Assembly: GCF_040640215.1 (NCBI RefSeq)
Contig: NZ_JBFABG010000001.1
Coordinates: 248,001 to 312,000 of the forward strand
DNA: 64,000 nucleotides
Reading direction: 5' to 3'
DNA from: Actinosynnema sp040640215
GTDB lineage: Bacteria; Actinomycetota; Actinomycetes; Mycobacteriales; Pseudonocardiaceae
The position numbers and the translations under genes were made by a program. The stretch's first letter is position 1. Every line of letters begins with the position of its first letter. Below, one piece after another: positions 8,645 through 17,276 of the stretch. The notes under the pieces were generated by a model. That model made no database searches and was not told the origin of the DNA. It was given only the letters and a program-made list of their open reading frames with translations.

Positions 8645-9483
8645 AGGTCCACCACCTCAACTGCGGCACCATGCGGCCGTTTGGCGGGGCGCTGATCGAC
8701 GGCAGGCGGGTCGACGGCAGGAAGTCCGTGTTCCGGGCGGCCACGCTGGTCTGCCACGTCCTCCTGCTGGAGACCGACGACGGGCTGGTCCTGGTCGACA
8801 GCGGACTGGGCGTGGACGACGTCCGCACGCCCGGTCCGACGCTGGCCCGGCACTGGCGGCTGCTGTCCCGGCCGGTGCTCGACGAGCGGGAAACCGCGCT
8901 GCGGCAGGTGGAGGCGCTGGGCTACCGGGCGCGGGACGTGCGGCACGTCGTGCTCACCCACCTCGACCTCGACCACGGCGGCGGGCTGCGGGACTTCCCG
9001 CACGCCCGGGTGCACGTCCTGGCCGAGGAGCTCGACGCGGCGCTGAGCCCCGGGAAGAAGGCCGGCGACCGCACCCGCTACCCGGACGCGCAGTGGGCGC
9101 ACGGCCCGGAGTGGGTCACCCACGAACCGCACGGCGAGCCGTGGTTCGGGTTCGACGGCGTCCGCGAGTTCCGCCCGGACGTCCTGCTGGTGCCGCTGAT
9201 CGGGCACACCAGGGGGCACACCGGCGTCGCCGTCAGGACCGGGGACCGCTGGCTGCTGCACGCCGGCGACGCGTACTTCCACCACAGCGAGCCGACCGCC
9301 GAGCCGCACTGCCCGCCGGGCCTGACGTTCCTCCAGGGCCGCATGGACACCGTCCGCGAGCTGCGACTGTCCAATCAGGACAGGCTGCGCGAGCTCGTCG
9401 GGCGGCACGGCGACCGGGTGGACGTGTTCTGCGCGCACGACGCGGTGGAACTGGAGCGCCACCAGCACCGCGCCGCGCGGTGA
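8641..9483 (+). CDS. Metallo-beta-lactamase-fold hydrolase
   Basis: The 280-residue product belongs to the MBL-fold superfamily, with resemblance to N-acyl-homoserine-lactonase-like hydrolases. The metal motif reads THLDLDHGGG (His107, Asp109, Asp111, His112), so the second His of the canonical HxHxDH is an Asp. Further ligands are expected in GHTRGHTGV, in LLHAGDAYF (bridging Asp) and in the C-terminal FCAHDAVEL. The start ATG overlaps the TetR stop. Coupling to an LmrA-type repressor suggests an inducible activity against the repressor's ligand or a related ester/lactone; the substrate is not known. Confidence 0.9.
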   Translation: MKVHHLNCGTMRPFGGALIDGRRVDGRKSVFRAATLVCHVLLLETDDGLVLVDSGLGVDDVRTPGPTLARHWRLLSRPVLDERETALRQVEALGYRARDVRHVVLTHLDLDHGGGLRDFPHARVHVLAEELDAALSPGKKAGDRTRYPDAQWAHGPEWVTHEPHGEPWFGFDGVREFRPDVLLVPLIGHTRGHTGVAVRTGDRWLLHAGDAYFHHSEPTAEPHCPPGLTFLQGRMDTVRELRLSNQDRLRELVGRHGDRVDVFCAHDAVELERHQHRAAR

Positions 9484-9495
9484 CCGCACCGGCCG

Positions 9496-10878
9496 CTACT
9501 CGGCCAACTTCCCGGCGTCGAACTCGACCTTGCCGTGCACCAGCCGGTTGATCAGCCACAGCACCAACCCGGCGGCCAGCAGGTAGAGCGCGATCAGGTA
9601 GTCGTCGGCCGGCCGGCCGGACAGCGGGCTGGCCAGGTAGGCGCAGGTGAGCGCGCCCAGCACCGGTACCCAGGTGGGTGCGCGGAAGTGCCGGTGGTCG
9701 GCCTTCTCCTTGCGCAGCACCAGGACCGCGACGTTGACGATCGTGAACACGACGAGCAGCAGCAACGCGGTGGTGCCGCCGAGCTTCGCGATGTCGGCGG
9801 TGGAGACCAGGATGATCGCGACACCGCTGGTGAAGATGATCGAGATCCACGGCGTGCGGCGGAACGGGTGCACCGCGCCGAAGACCTTCGGGATGATCCG
9901 CTCCCGCGACATGCCGTAGATCAGCCGGCTCGCCATCAGCATGTTGATCAGCGCCGAGTTGATCACGGCGAACAGGCCGATCAGCGAGAACACCCACAGC
10001 GGGAAGCCGGGCGCGCCCACCCGCACCACGAGCAGCAGGGCGGAACTGCCGGACGCGGCCAACTCGTCGGCCGGGATCAGCAGCGACGACGTGATCGCCA
10101 CCAGGACGTAGACCACGGCGGCGATCACCATGCCCCACAGCATCGCGCGCGGAAAGATGCGCACCGGGTCGCGGCACTCCTCGGCCATGTTCACCGAGTC
10201 CTCGAACCCGACCATCGCGAAGAACGCCAGCGCGGTCGCCGAGGTGATGGCGACGAGCATCGACTGGTCGGGCGCGGGGTCGACCTGGGTGAGCCGGCCC
10301 GCGTCGCCGTCGCCGGCCAGCACCGCGTACCCGCCGATCCCGATGATGATCACCAGGCCGGACAGCTCGATGCAGGTCAGCACGACGTTGGCCTTGACGG
10401 ACTCGGACACGCCCCGGAAGTTGACCAACGCCAACCCGAGGATGAACAGGATCGCGACCAGGGACGCGGACACCGTGAACGTGTCGGAGAAGAACTCCTC
10501 GATGACGGACTGGAGGTAGGTGCGCCCGAACGCCAGCGCGGCGGACGACGCGGACGTGATGCCGGAGCTCATGACGGCGAAGGCCACCATGAAGGTCAGG
10601 AACTGGATCTTGAACGCGCGGTTGGCGTAGAGGGCCGCGCCCGCCGCGCGCGGGTACTTGCCGACGAGTTCGAGGTAGCTGAACGCGGTCAGGAAGGCCA
10701 CGGCGAACGCGATCAGGAAGGGCAGCCAGAGCGCGCCGCCGATCTTGCCGGCGACGTTGCCGGTCAGTGCGTAGATGCCGGTGCCGAGGATGTCACCGAC
10801 GACGAAGAACAACAGCAACTTCGGGCCGATGGCCCTCTTCAGTTCCGGTTGCGCCGGTGCGCTCGTCGCTTCCGCCAT
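9496..10878 (-). CDS. APC-family amino acid permease
   Basis: The 460-residue membrane protein has about 12 hydrophobic segments and the APC hallmark near the first segment (GDILGTGIYALTGNVAG, about 28-44), which forms the unwound substrate-binding helix. The GFEDSVNMAEECRDP loop after the sixth segment is typical of amino acid/polyamine/cationic amino acid transporters. It likely imports or exchanges an amino acid across the cytoplasmic membrane. It converges on the hydrolase gene with only 12 bases between stops. The ATG at 10878 has no good ribosome binding site. Confidence 0.92.
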   Translation of the reverse strand: MAEATSAPAQPELKRAIGPKLLLFFVVGDILGTGIYALTGNVAGKIGGALWLPFLIAFAVAFLTAFSYLELVGKYPRAAGAALYANRAFKIQFLTFMVAFAVMSSGITSASSAALAFGRTYLQSVIEEFFSDTFTVSASLVAILFILGLALVNFRGVSESVKANVVLTCIELSGLVIIIGIGGYAVLAGDGDAGRLTQVDPAPDQSMLVAITSATALAFFAMVGFEDSVNMAEECRDPVRIFPRAMLWGMVIAAVVYVLVAITSSLLIPADELAASGSSALLLVVRVGAPGFPLWVFSLIGLFAVINSALINMLMASRLIYGMSRERIIPKVFGAVHPFRRTPWISIIFTSGVAIILVSTADIAKLGGTTALLLLVVFTIVNVAVLVLRKEKADHRHFRAPTWVPVLGALTCAYLASPLSGRPADDYLIALYLLAAGLVLWLINRLVHGKVEFDAGKLAE

Positions 10879-11002
10879 GCCGGAGGAGTGTGCCGGATCA
10901 CCGGGGGCTCCGGATAGCCGTGCGGCGCGGTCCTGGGCGACCCTTGACGTTCCGGCGTGGTGCGCGCGGACCGGTTCCGGCGCGGCCGGCGGTCGAAGGC
11001 GG

Positions 11003-11053
11003 GCGCGGTCAGGTCGTGGGCGCGGTCAGGTCGTGGGCGAGGTCTGGTCGGGG
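11003..11053. repeat. 17-bp tandem repeat running into a coding end
   Basis: The unit GCGCGGTCAGGTCGTGG occurs at 11003-11019 and 11020-11036, with a third diverged copy at 11037-11053. The array covers the stop codon and the last nine codons of the MFS gene, so slippage here would change that protein's C-terminus. Confidence 0.8.
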
Positions 11054-12297
11054 GCGGGGGTGAACCGGTAGCGCCACACCGCCGGGAGGGCCAGCGCCGC
11101 CGCCACCGTCGCGACCACCACGGCCACCCCACCCCACGCCGTGGCCGCACCCGGCCCGATCAGCGCGCCGGTCGTCCCGTGCAGCAGGTCCGCCAACCGG
11201 GGACCACCGGCCACCACCACGACGAACACGCCCTGCATCCGCCCGCGCATCTCGTCCTCGGCCGCCGTCTGGAGGATCGCGCTGCGGAACACCATGCTGA
11301 TCATGTCCGCCGCGCCGCCGATGGCCAGGAACACCACCGCGAGCCACAGCGCGTCCGACATCCCGAACCCGACCATCGCCAGGCCCCAGGCGATGATCGC
11401 CACCACGGTCCCCACCCCGTGCCGGGACACCCGCGAGGTCCACCCCGAGGTCAGGCCGAACACCATCGCCCCCAACGGGATCGCCGCGAACAGCCACCCC
11501 AGCGCGAGCCCGCCGCCCGGCGGGTCGCCGTAGGTCACCTCGGCCATCTCCGGGAACAGCGCGCGCGGCATCCCGAAGACCATGGCGATGATGTCCAGCA
11601 GGAACGACGCCAGCAGGATCTTCTGCAACGCCAGGTACCGGAACCCCGCGACCACGTCGGAGAGGCCGGCCCGGCGCACCACGCCGTCCAGCGGCGGCAT
11701 CGGGGGCAGCTTCCACACCGCCCAGATGGTCGCCGTCAACGCGATGGCGTCCACCAGGTACAGGGTGGGCAGGCCGACCACGGGCATCAGCGCACCCGCC
11801 AGCATCGGGCCGAACACCCCGCCGAACATCATCACCGTCGCGCCGAGCGCGACCGCCGCCGGCACCTGGTCCTCCGGCACCAGCCTGGCGATCGACGCCG
11901 AGCGCGCGGGGGCGTTGGCCGCGAAGAACACCTGCTGCAACCCCAGCAGCACGATGACCAGCCACACGTTCCGGGCGTCGAACGCGGCCTGCAACCAGAG
12001 CAGCACCGACGTGACCGCGATCCCGCTGTTGGTGAGGACCAGCAGCTTCCGCCGGTCCACGACGTCGGCGACCGCGCCGCCCCACAGCCCGAACACCAGC
12101 AGCGGCACCAGCGCGACGCCGGCGGCCACGCCCACCCACCCGGACGAGCCGGTGATGTCGTAGACCTGCTTGGGCACCGCGACGGCGGTCAACTGGCTGC
12201 CGACGGCGGTGACGACGGTCGACAGCCACAGCCTGCGGTAGGCGGGAGTCCGGAGTGGGCGGGTGTCGATCGCCACCTTGCCGAGCAGACGCTTCAC
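11026..12297 (-). CDS. MFS transporter (MFS_3/EntS-like)
   Basis: The 423-residue product has about 12 transmembrane segments and the RRLWLSTVVTAVGSQLTAVAV entry typical of the MFS_3 efflux group (enterobactin-exporter-like). The inter-segment motif GAVADVVDRRKLLV is the A-motif variant. The GTG at 12297 starts the conserved part; upstream codons to 12390 have no family content and no ribosome binding site is obvious. The short C-terminus lies in a 17-bp tandem repeat. Substrate is unknown; drugs or siderophores are usual for the group. Confidence 0.9.
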   Translation of the reverse strand: MKRLLGKVAIDTRPLRTPAYRRLWLSTVVTAVGSQLTAVAVPKQVYDITGSSGWVGVAAGVALVPLLVFGLWGGAVADVVDRRKLLVLTNSGIAVTSVLLWLQAAFDARNVWLVIVLLGLQQVFFAANAPARSASIARLVPEDQVPAAVALGATVMMFGGVFGPMLAGALMPVVGLPTLYLVDAIALTATIWAVWKLPPMPPLDGVVRRAGLSDVVAGFRYLALQKILLASFLLDIIAMVFGMPRALFPEMAEVTYGDPPGGGLALGWLFAAIPLGAMVFGLTSGWTSRVSRHGVGTVVAIIAWGLAMVGFGMSDALWLAVVFLAIGGAADMISMVFRSAILQTAAEDEMRGRMQGVFVVVVAGGPRLADLLHGTTGALIGPGAATAWGGVAVVVATVAAALALPAVWRYRFTPAPDQTSPTT

Positions 12298-12434
12298 TCC
12301 GGTTAGCGTACGACAACTAACGACCGCTTCACCGAGACGTGGACCACTGCCCACGCCCCGGGCGCGCTCGGCGGGGTGCCCGGCGACCACCGCACCGCGA
12401 GGTCACGGGGACCGGGCACCTGCCGCCGGTGGCG

Positions 12435-13091
12435 CTAGGGGGCGATGCGCTGGACGTCCCAGCCGTCGCGGCCGAGGCGGAAGCGGAGGCGGTCGTGCAT
12501 CCGGTCGCGGCGGCCCTGCCAGAACTCGACCTCTTCGGGCCGGATGCGCCAGCCGCCCCAGTGCGGCGGGACCGGTACCCGCTCCGCGTCGGCGAACTGG
12601 CGCTCGATCTTGTTCAGCGCGCTCTCCAGCGTGGCGCGGCCGGACACCACGCGGGACTGGGGCGACGCCCACGCGCCGACCTGCGAACCGCGCGGGCGGC
12701 TCGCCCAGTAGCGGGCGGTCTCCTCGGGGCCGACCTTCTCCACCGTGCCGCGCACGTGCGCCTGGCGCTGCATCGCGAACCACGGGAAGGTCGCGGACGC
12801 GTAGCGGGTGGCCATCAGGTCGTGGCTCTTGGTGGACGTGTAATTGGTGAAGAACACCAGTCCCCGCGCGTCCAGGCCCTTGGCCAGCACGGTCCGCGAC
12901 GACGGCCGGCCCTCGGGGTCCGAGGTCGCCAGCACCATCGCGTTGGGCTCCGAAAGACCCGCACCGGCCGCCTGGTCCAGCCAGATCTGCAACTGCTCGT
13001 GCCACGAGGCGGCGAGGTCTTCCTCGGTGAGCGAACCCTGCTCGTAGGACACCCGCATCGACGGCAACGCGATGTTCGTCGTCTCCGACAT
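12435..13091 (-). CDS. pdxH: Pyridoxine/pyridoxamine 5'-phosphate oxidase
   Basis: It is an FMN-dependent oxidase that makes pyridoxal 5'-phosphate from PNP or PMP. The 218 residues contain the FMN-binding run PSSRTVLAKGLDARGLVFFTNY (split here as PSSRTVLAKG and GLVFFTNY) and the C-terminal WGGWRIRPEEVEFWQG...RMHDR signature, with the terminal RIAP common to the family. The ATG at 13091 is preceded by GGAGG. It serves the several PLP enzymes in the window (serC, threonine-dehydratase-like), but it is not in an operon with them. Confidence 0.96.
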   Translation of the reverse strand: MSETTNIALPSMRVSYEQGSLTEEDLAASWHEQLQIWLDQAAGAGLSEPNAMVLATSDPEGRPSSRTVLAKGLDARGLVFFTNYTSTKSHDLMATRYASATFPWFAMQRQAHVRGTVEKVGPEETARYWASRPRGSQVGAWASPQSRVVSGRATLESALNKIERQFADAERVPVPPHWGGWRIRPEEVEFWQGRRDRMHDRLRFRLGRDGWDVQRIAP

Positions 13092-13540
13092 CCTGACCTC
13101 CAGAGCACGTTCTACCTGGCAAAGGCGCTCTTGGCACCAACGATCCCGCGACCGTACGGGTTTCCGGGCGCGCGCGAAACCGCCTGCGCGGTGATGAGGA
13201 CCACCCGGCCGTGACCGACGGTGGAAGGCCGTTTTTCGGAATCGAGTACGAGATCGAGTCAGAAGGTCACCCGATCCGGGAAAGTTCCCCCGGGAACCGT
13301 CCGGGGCGCACTGCACCGTTACTCCGCCGGCGGCCGGAACGGGGGTGCGAATGCCCCGAATGCCCCGAATGCCAACAGAACGAGGGACCACCACTCGTGT
13401 GACGGAGGCCGCCTCCACCGGGCCGCGGCCAACCGGGGGAAGGGCGTGCAGGACACTTCCCGCCGGGCAACCGGAGTGGCGCACGCCACGTCCTCAAAGG
13501 TGGACGGGAATTCCGTCCACGATTCTCGGGGGAGAGTGCG
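13092..13540. other. Intergenic region with a 9-bp triplicated repeat
   Basis: This 449-base gap between divergent pdxH and the DUF4232 gene should hold both promoters. It contains three tandem copies of CGAATGCCC (13348-13374, the last copy with one change). No convincing gene was found; the open frames here lack family content. Confidence 0.5.
13348..13374. repeat. 9-bp tandem repeat, three copies
   Basis: CGAATGCCC is repeated at 13348-13356 and 13357-13365, and as CGAATGCCA at 13366-13374, in the promoter gap between pdxH and the DUF4232 gene. Confidence 0.8.
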
Positions 13541-14056
13541 ATGAGAAGATTAGTGGGAGTTGTCGCGGTCGGCGCGGCCCTGCTGGGCACCGCCGGAACG
13601 GCCACCGCCCAGAGCGGTGCCGGGGCCCCGTCGGGGCACCACGCCGCCGCGACGTGCGAGTCGGTCGACCTCGGCATCGCGTTCGGCCGGGTGGAGGGTG
13701 CGGCCGGCACCGTCTACCGGGAGGTGCTGCTCACCAACCGGGGCCTCGCCCCGTGCGTGACGCGGGGGTTCCCCGGCGTGTCCTATGTGGACTCCTCGGG
13801 TGACCAGGTCGGCCCGGCGGCGGACCGCGACGGCGCGCGCGGGCCGCAGGTCACCCTGGCGCACGGCGCGACCGCCGTGGCCGTGGTCGGGTCGGCCAAC
13901 GTCGACAACTTCGACCCGGCGGTCTGCCGGAAGACCCCGGTGTGGGGCCTCAGGGTGTTCCCGCCGGACGCGACCGCGCCGCTGTACCTGCCGCTGACCG
14001 GCCAGTACGGCTGCGCGGGCACCGTGCGCCACCTGAAGGTCACCAGCCTCGGCTGA
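13541..14056 (+). CDS. Secreted DUF4232 domain protein
   Basis: The 171-residue product has a Sec signal peptide (MRRLVGVVAVGAALLGTAG, cleavage likely after ATAQ near residue 24). The mature part starts with a conserved cysteine (TCESVDLGIAF) and contains paired cysteines (APCVTRGF, AVCRKTP, QYGCAG), as in the actinobacterial DUF4232 family, which is usually secreted and immunoglobulin-like in predicted fold. A GGGGGAGAG ribosome binding site precedes the ATG. Function is unknown. Confidence 0.85.
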   Translation: MRRLVGVVAVGAALLGTAGTATAQSGAGAPSGHHAAATCESVDLGIAFGRVEGAAGTVYREVLLTNRGLAPCVTRGFPGVSYVDSSGDQVGPAADRDGARGPQVTLAHGATAVAVVGSANVDNFDPAVCRKTPVWGLRVFPPDATAPLYLPLTGQYGCAGTVRHLKVTSLG

Positions 14057-14403
14057 GCCCGCCCCCGGCGGGCGTCGGCCGCCCCGGTCCACGAGGTCGA
14101 CGCCCGTCGTCGGCGGTCCGCGTCGTTCAGGCGTTCGGCGCGGTTCAGGCGATCGGGTCGCGTTCCCGGCGGTCGGGTCGAAGCTGGTGATGAGCGCCAC
14201 GTGCGGGTTCACGCGCGCCAACCGTGGCGCTGCCACGTGGAATACCGCTTACGGGGTGGGAAATCGCGACCACGGGGGCGTCAATTTTCTGAATCGGTTC
14301 CTGAATCGTGACCGACGCCACGGATTGGCGTCGTTGCCAGGGGGTCCGCGGGGGAGCAAGGTTTTGCCGATCTCTTGAGCCTCGCGGACAAGGAGCGCAC
14401 AGC
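14057..14403. other. Intergenic region, citA promoter
   Basis: This 347-base gap holds a small GC hairpin directly after the DUF4232 stop (GCCCGCC / GGCGGGC, 14057-14073). Upstream of the citrate synthase there is a lower-GC section with the direct repeat CTGAATCG at 14289-14296 and 14301-14308. I see no gene. Confidence 0.5.
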
Positions 14404-15519
14404 GTGGTGCAGCAAACCGAGCAGGACGGCTTCCGACCGGGACTGGAGGGCGTGGTCGCCTTCCGCACCGAGATCGCCGAGCCCGATCGCGACGGTGGCG
14501 CGCTGCGCTACCGCGGGGTCGACATCGAGGACCTGGCCGGCAAGATCACCTTCGGCCACGTGTGGGCGTTGCTGGTCGACGGCCGGTTCGGGCCGGGCCT
14601 GCCGCCCGCCGAACCGTTCCCGATCCCGGTGCACACCGGTGACGTGCGGGTCGACGTGCAGGCCGCGCTGGCCATGGTCGCGCCGATCTGGGGCTACCGG
14701 CCGCTGCTGGACATCAGCGACGAGGAAGCCCGCGCGCAGCTCGCCCGCACCTCGGTGACGGCGCTGTCGTACGCGGCGCAGTCCGCGCGCGGCACCGGCC
14801 GGCCGGCGGTGCCGCAGCGGCGCGTCGACGAGTGCCGCACGATCACCGAGCGGTTCCTCACCCGGTGGCGCGGCGAACCCGACCCGGTGCACGTGAAGGC
14901 CCTGGACGCCTACTGGGTGTCGGCGGCCGAGCACGGCCTCAACGCGTCCACGTTCACCGCGCGGGTGATCGCCTCGACCGGCGCGGACGTCGCGGCGTCG
15001 ATGTCCGGTGCGATCGGCGCGATGTCCGGTCCGCTGCACGGCGGCGCGCCGGCCCGGGTGCTGCCGATGATCGAGGAGGTCGAGCGGACCGGCGACGCGC
15101 GGGCCGTGGTGTCCGGCATCCTCGACCGGGGCGAGCGGCTGATGGGCTTCGGGCACCGGGTGTACCGGGCCGAGGACCCGCGCGCCCGCGTGCTGCGGCG
15201 CACCTGCGAGGAGCTCGGCGCGACCCGCTACGAGGTCGCGGCGGCGCTGGAGCAGGCCGCGCTGGCCGAGCTGCGCGAACGCCGGCCGGATCGCGCGATC
15301 GAGACCAACGTGGAGTTCTGGGCGGCGGTGATCCTGGACTTCGCCCAGGTCCCGCCGCACATGATGCCCGCAATGTTCACCTGCGCCCGGACCGCCGGGT
15401 GGTCGGCGCACATCCTGGAGCAGAAGCGCACCGGCCGGCTGGTGCGGCCGTCCGCGTCCTACCTCGGTCCCGGGCCGCGCACGCCGGCCGAGGTCGAGGG
15501 CTGGGACGAGATCGCCTGA
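14404..15519 (+). CDS. citA: Second citrate synthase (citA/citrate synthase 2 type)
   Basis: The 371-residue product is shorter than GltA and lacks its N-terminal strand domain, like M. tuberculosis CitA. His212 (SGPLHGGAPARV) and His251 (MGFGHRVYRAEDPRA) are present, but the catalytic Asp position holds Glu304 (TNVEFWAAV). From memory this substitution is shared by the actinobacterial citA group. The GTG at 14404 has AAGGAG nine bases upstream; a second GTG follows at 14407. It may be a citrate or 2-methylcitrate synthase. A 15-bp hairpin follows the stop. Confidence 0.92.
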   Translation: MVQQTEQDGFRPGLEGVVAFRTEIAEPDRDGGALRYRGVDIEDLAGKITFGHVWALLVDGRFGPGLPPAEPFPIPVHTGDVRVDVQAALAMVAPIWGYRPLLDISDEEARAQLARTSVTALSYAAQSARGTGRPAVPQRRVDECRTITERFLTRWRGEPDPVHVKALDAYWVSAAEHGLNASTFTARVIASTGADVAASMSGAIGAMSGPLHGGAPARVLPMIEEVERTGDARAVVSGILDRGERLMGFGHRVYRAEDPRARVLRRTCEELGATRYEVAAALEQAALAELRERRPDRAIETNVEFWAAVILDFAQVPPHMMPAMFTCARTAGWSAHILEQKRTGRLVRPSASYLGPGPRTPAEVEGWDEIA

Positions 15520-15520
15520 C

Positions 15521-15559
15521 CCCCGCCGACCCGCGACCGGTGGGCGCGGGTCGGCGGGG
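15521..15559 (+). terminator. Strong hairpin terminator after citA
   Basis: Perfect 15-base arms CCCCGCCGACCCGCG (15521-15535) and CGCGGGTCGGCGGGG (15545-15559) with a 9-base loop begin one base after the stop codon. No T-run follows. Confidence 0.75.
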
Positions 15560-15563
15560 TGGT

Positions 15564-15604
15564 GGTCCACCGAAGGGTGGACGCCGTCCACCGGTCGGTG
15601 GACC
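15564..15604. promoter_or_regulatory. Nested palindrome of GGTCCACC/GGTGGAC units
   Basis: Four half-sites alternate: GGTCCACC (15564-15571), GGTGGAC (15576-15582), GTCCACC (15586-15592) and GGTGGACC (15597-15604). The whole 41 bases is itself two-fold symmetric around position 15584. It ends 59 bases before the ABC ATPase start, a good place for a dimer-of-dimers repressor. Confidence 0.6.
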
Positions 15605-15663
15605 GGCGGTGTCCGTCGACCGGTCGTCCCGCGCGGACCCCTTGCCGTAGAACGATTTGCGGC

Positions 15664-16482
15664 ATGAACGCGATAAGAGTCAGGGGCTTGCGGAAGTCCT
15701 ACGGCGACTACCCCGCCGTGGCCGGCGTCGACCTCGACGTCGCCACCGGCGAGGTGTTCGCGCTGCTCGGCCCGAACGGGGCGGGCAAGAGCACCACCGT
15801 GGAGATCCTCGAAGGGCTGCGCCGGCGCGACGCGGGCGAGGTGTCCGTGCTGGGCGTCGACCCCGCCACCGCGCCCCGCGCCTGGCGGTCCGCCATCGGG
15901 ATCGTGCGGCAGACCGCGACCGACCTGGCGGAGACCACGGTGGTCGAGGCGGTCCGGCACTTCACCGGCTACTACCCCGACCCGCGCGACCCGGACGAGG
16001 TGGTCGAGCTCGTCGGCCTCACCGACCAGCGCGACGTGCGGGCGGGCCGGTTGTCCGGTGGTCAGCGCCGGCGGCTCGACGTGGCGCTCGGCATCGTCGG
16101 GCGGCCCCGGCTGCTGTTCCTGGACGAGCCGACCACCGGGTTCGACCCGGAGGCGCGCCGGCGGTTCTGGGAGCTGGTCCGGCTGCTCGCCCGCGAGGGC
16201 TCCACGATCCTGCTCACCACCCACTACCTCGACGAGGTCGAGGCGCTGGCCGACCGGCTCGCCGTGGTCGACGCGGGCCGGGTCGTCGCCGAGGGCACGC
16301 CCGCCACGCTCGGCGGACGCCACCTGGCGCAGGCCGTCGTGAGCTGGGTCGACGCCGCCGGCCCGCGGTCGCACCGCACCGACCGGCCCGCCGCGCTGGT
16401 CGGCCGGATCGGCGAGGTGCCCGAGCTGACCGTCACCCGCCCCTCGCTGGAGGACGTCTACCTGGAGCTGATCGGACGATGA
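15664..16482 (+). CDS. ABC transporter ATP-binding protein (ABC-2 type)
   Basis: The 272-residue ATPase has Walker A LLGPNGAGKSTT, signature RLSGGQRRRLDVAL, Walker B LLFLDEPTTGFD and the switch His in TTHYLD, so it should be catalytically active. It energises the ABC-2 permease encoded next (ATGA overlap at 16479-16482). The pair resembles drug or lipid exporters of the DrrA/DrrB type. The ATG at 15664 begins the conserved MNAIRVRGLRKSYG. A large nested palindrome upstream is a likely operator, but no regulator gene is adjacent. Confidence 0.95.
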   Translation: MNAIRVRGLRKSYGDYPAVAGVDLDVATGEVFALLGPNGAGKSTTVEILEGLRRRDAGEVSVLGVDPATAPRAWRSAIGIVRQTATDLAETTVVEAVRHFTGYYPDPRDPDEVVELVGLTDQRDVRAGRLSGGQRRRLDVALGIVGRPRLLFLDEPTTGFDPEARRRFWELVRLLAREGSTILLTTHYLDEVEALADRLAVVDAGRVVAEGTPATLGGRHLAQAVVSWVDAAGPRSHRTDRPAALVGRIGEVPELTVTRPSLEDVYLELIGR

Positions 16483-17276
16483 GCACCCTCGACACCGGGC
16501 TCTCCCGCGGGCGCTTCGAGCTGCGCCGGTTCTTCCGCGACCGGGACGGCGTGGTGTTCACCTTCGCGCTGCCCGCGTTCATCCTGCTGCTGCTCGGCAA
16601 CATCTTCAGCGGCGACCTGCCGGGCACGGACGTCACCATGGGCCAGGTCTACGCGGCCGGGCTGATCGGCGCGGGCATCATCTCCACGTCGTTCATCACG
16701 CTCGGCGTGGGCGTGGCCGAGGACCGCTCGAACGGGACGCTGAAGCGCCTCCAGGGCACGCCGATGGCCCCGGCCGCGTACTTCGTCGGCAAGATCGCGC
16801 TGGTCCTCGTGCTCAGCCTGGCCGAGGTGGCGCTGATGTTCGCGGTCGGCGTCGGCGTGTTCGACGTCGAGCTGCCGTCGGACCCCGCCCGCTGGGTGAC
16901 GTTCTCCTGGGTGTTCGTGCTCGGGGTCGTGTCGTGCTCGCTGCTGGGCATCGCGGCGAGCTCGCTGGCCCGCACGGCGAGCAGCGCGCCCGCCGTGATG
17001 AACCTCCCCTACATCGGGCTCCAGTTCATCTCGGGCGTGTTCATCCACCTGCCGCTGCTGCCCCAGCCGATGGTGGTGGTGAGCTCGTTCTTCCCGCTCA
17101 AGTGGGTCGCGCAGGGGTTCCGCTCGGTGCTGCTGCCGGACAGCATGGCGATCCAGGAGGCCGCCGGGACGTGGGAGCACGGGAGGATCGCGCTGGTGCT
17201 GGGCGCGTGGTGCGTGATCGGGTTCGTGCTGTGCGTGGTCGGTTTCCGGTGGACCGGTGAACGCAGGGGCGGCTGA
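16479..17276 (+). CDS. ABC-2 type transporter permease
   Basis: The 265-residue membrane partner of the preceding ATPase has six predicted membrane segments and an ABC2_membrane signature near the C-terminal half (NLPYIGLQFISGVFI...FFPLKWVAQGFRSVLLP). The start ATG overlaps the ATPase stop, showing translational coupling. It likely exports a hydrophobic compound from the cytoplasmic membrane. The substrate is not evident. Confidence 0.93.
   Translation: MSTLDTGLSRGRFELRRFFRDRDGVVFTFALPAFILLLLGNIFSGDLPGTDVTMGQVYAAGLIGAGIISTSFITLGVGVAEDRSNGTLKRLQGTPMAPAAYFVGKIALVLVLSLAEVALMFAVGVGVFDVELPSDPARWVTFSWVFVLGVVSCSLLGIAASSLARTASSAPAVMNLPYIGLQFISGVFIHLPLLPQPMVVVSSFFPLKWVAQGFRSVLLPDSMAIQEAAGTWEHGRIALVLGAWCVIGFVLCVVGFRWTGERRGG

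Noticed and set aside
15657..16478. N-terminal extension of the ABC permease frame
   Set aside because: The extension is the ATPase gene read in another frame; the ATGA overlap gives the real permease start.
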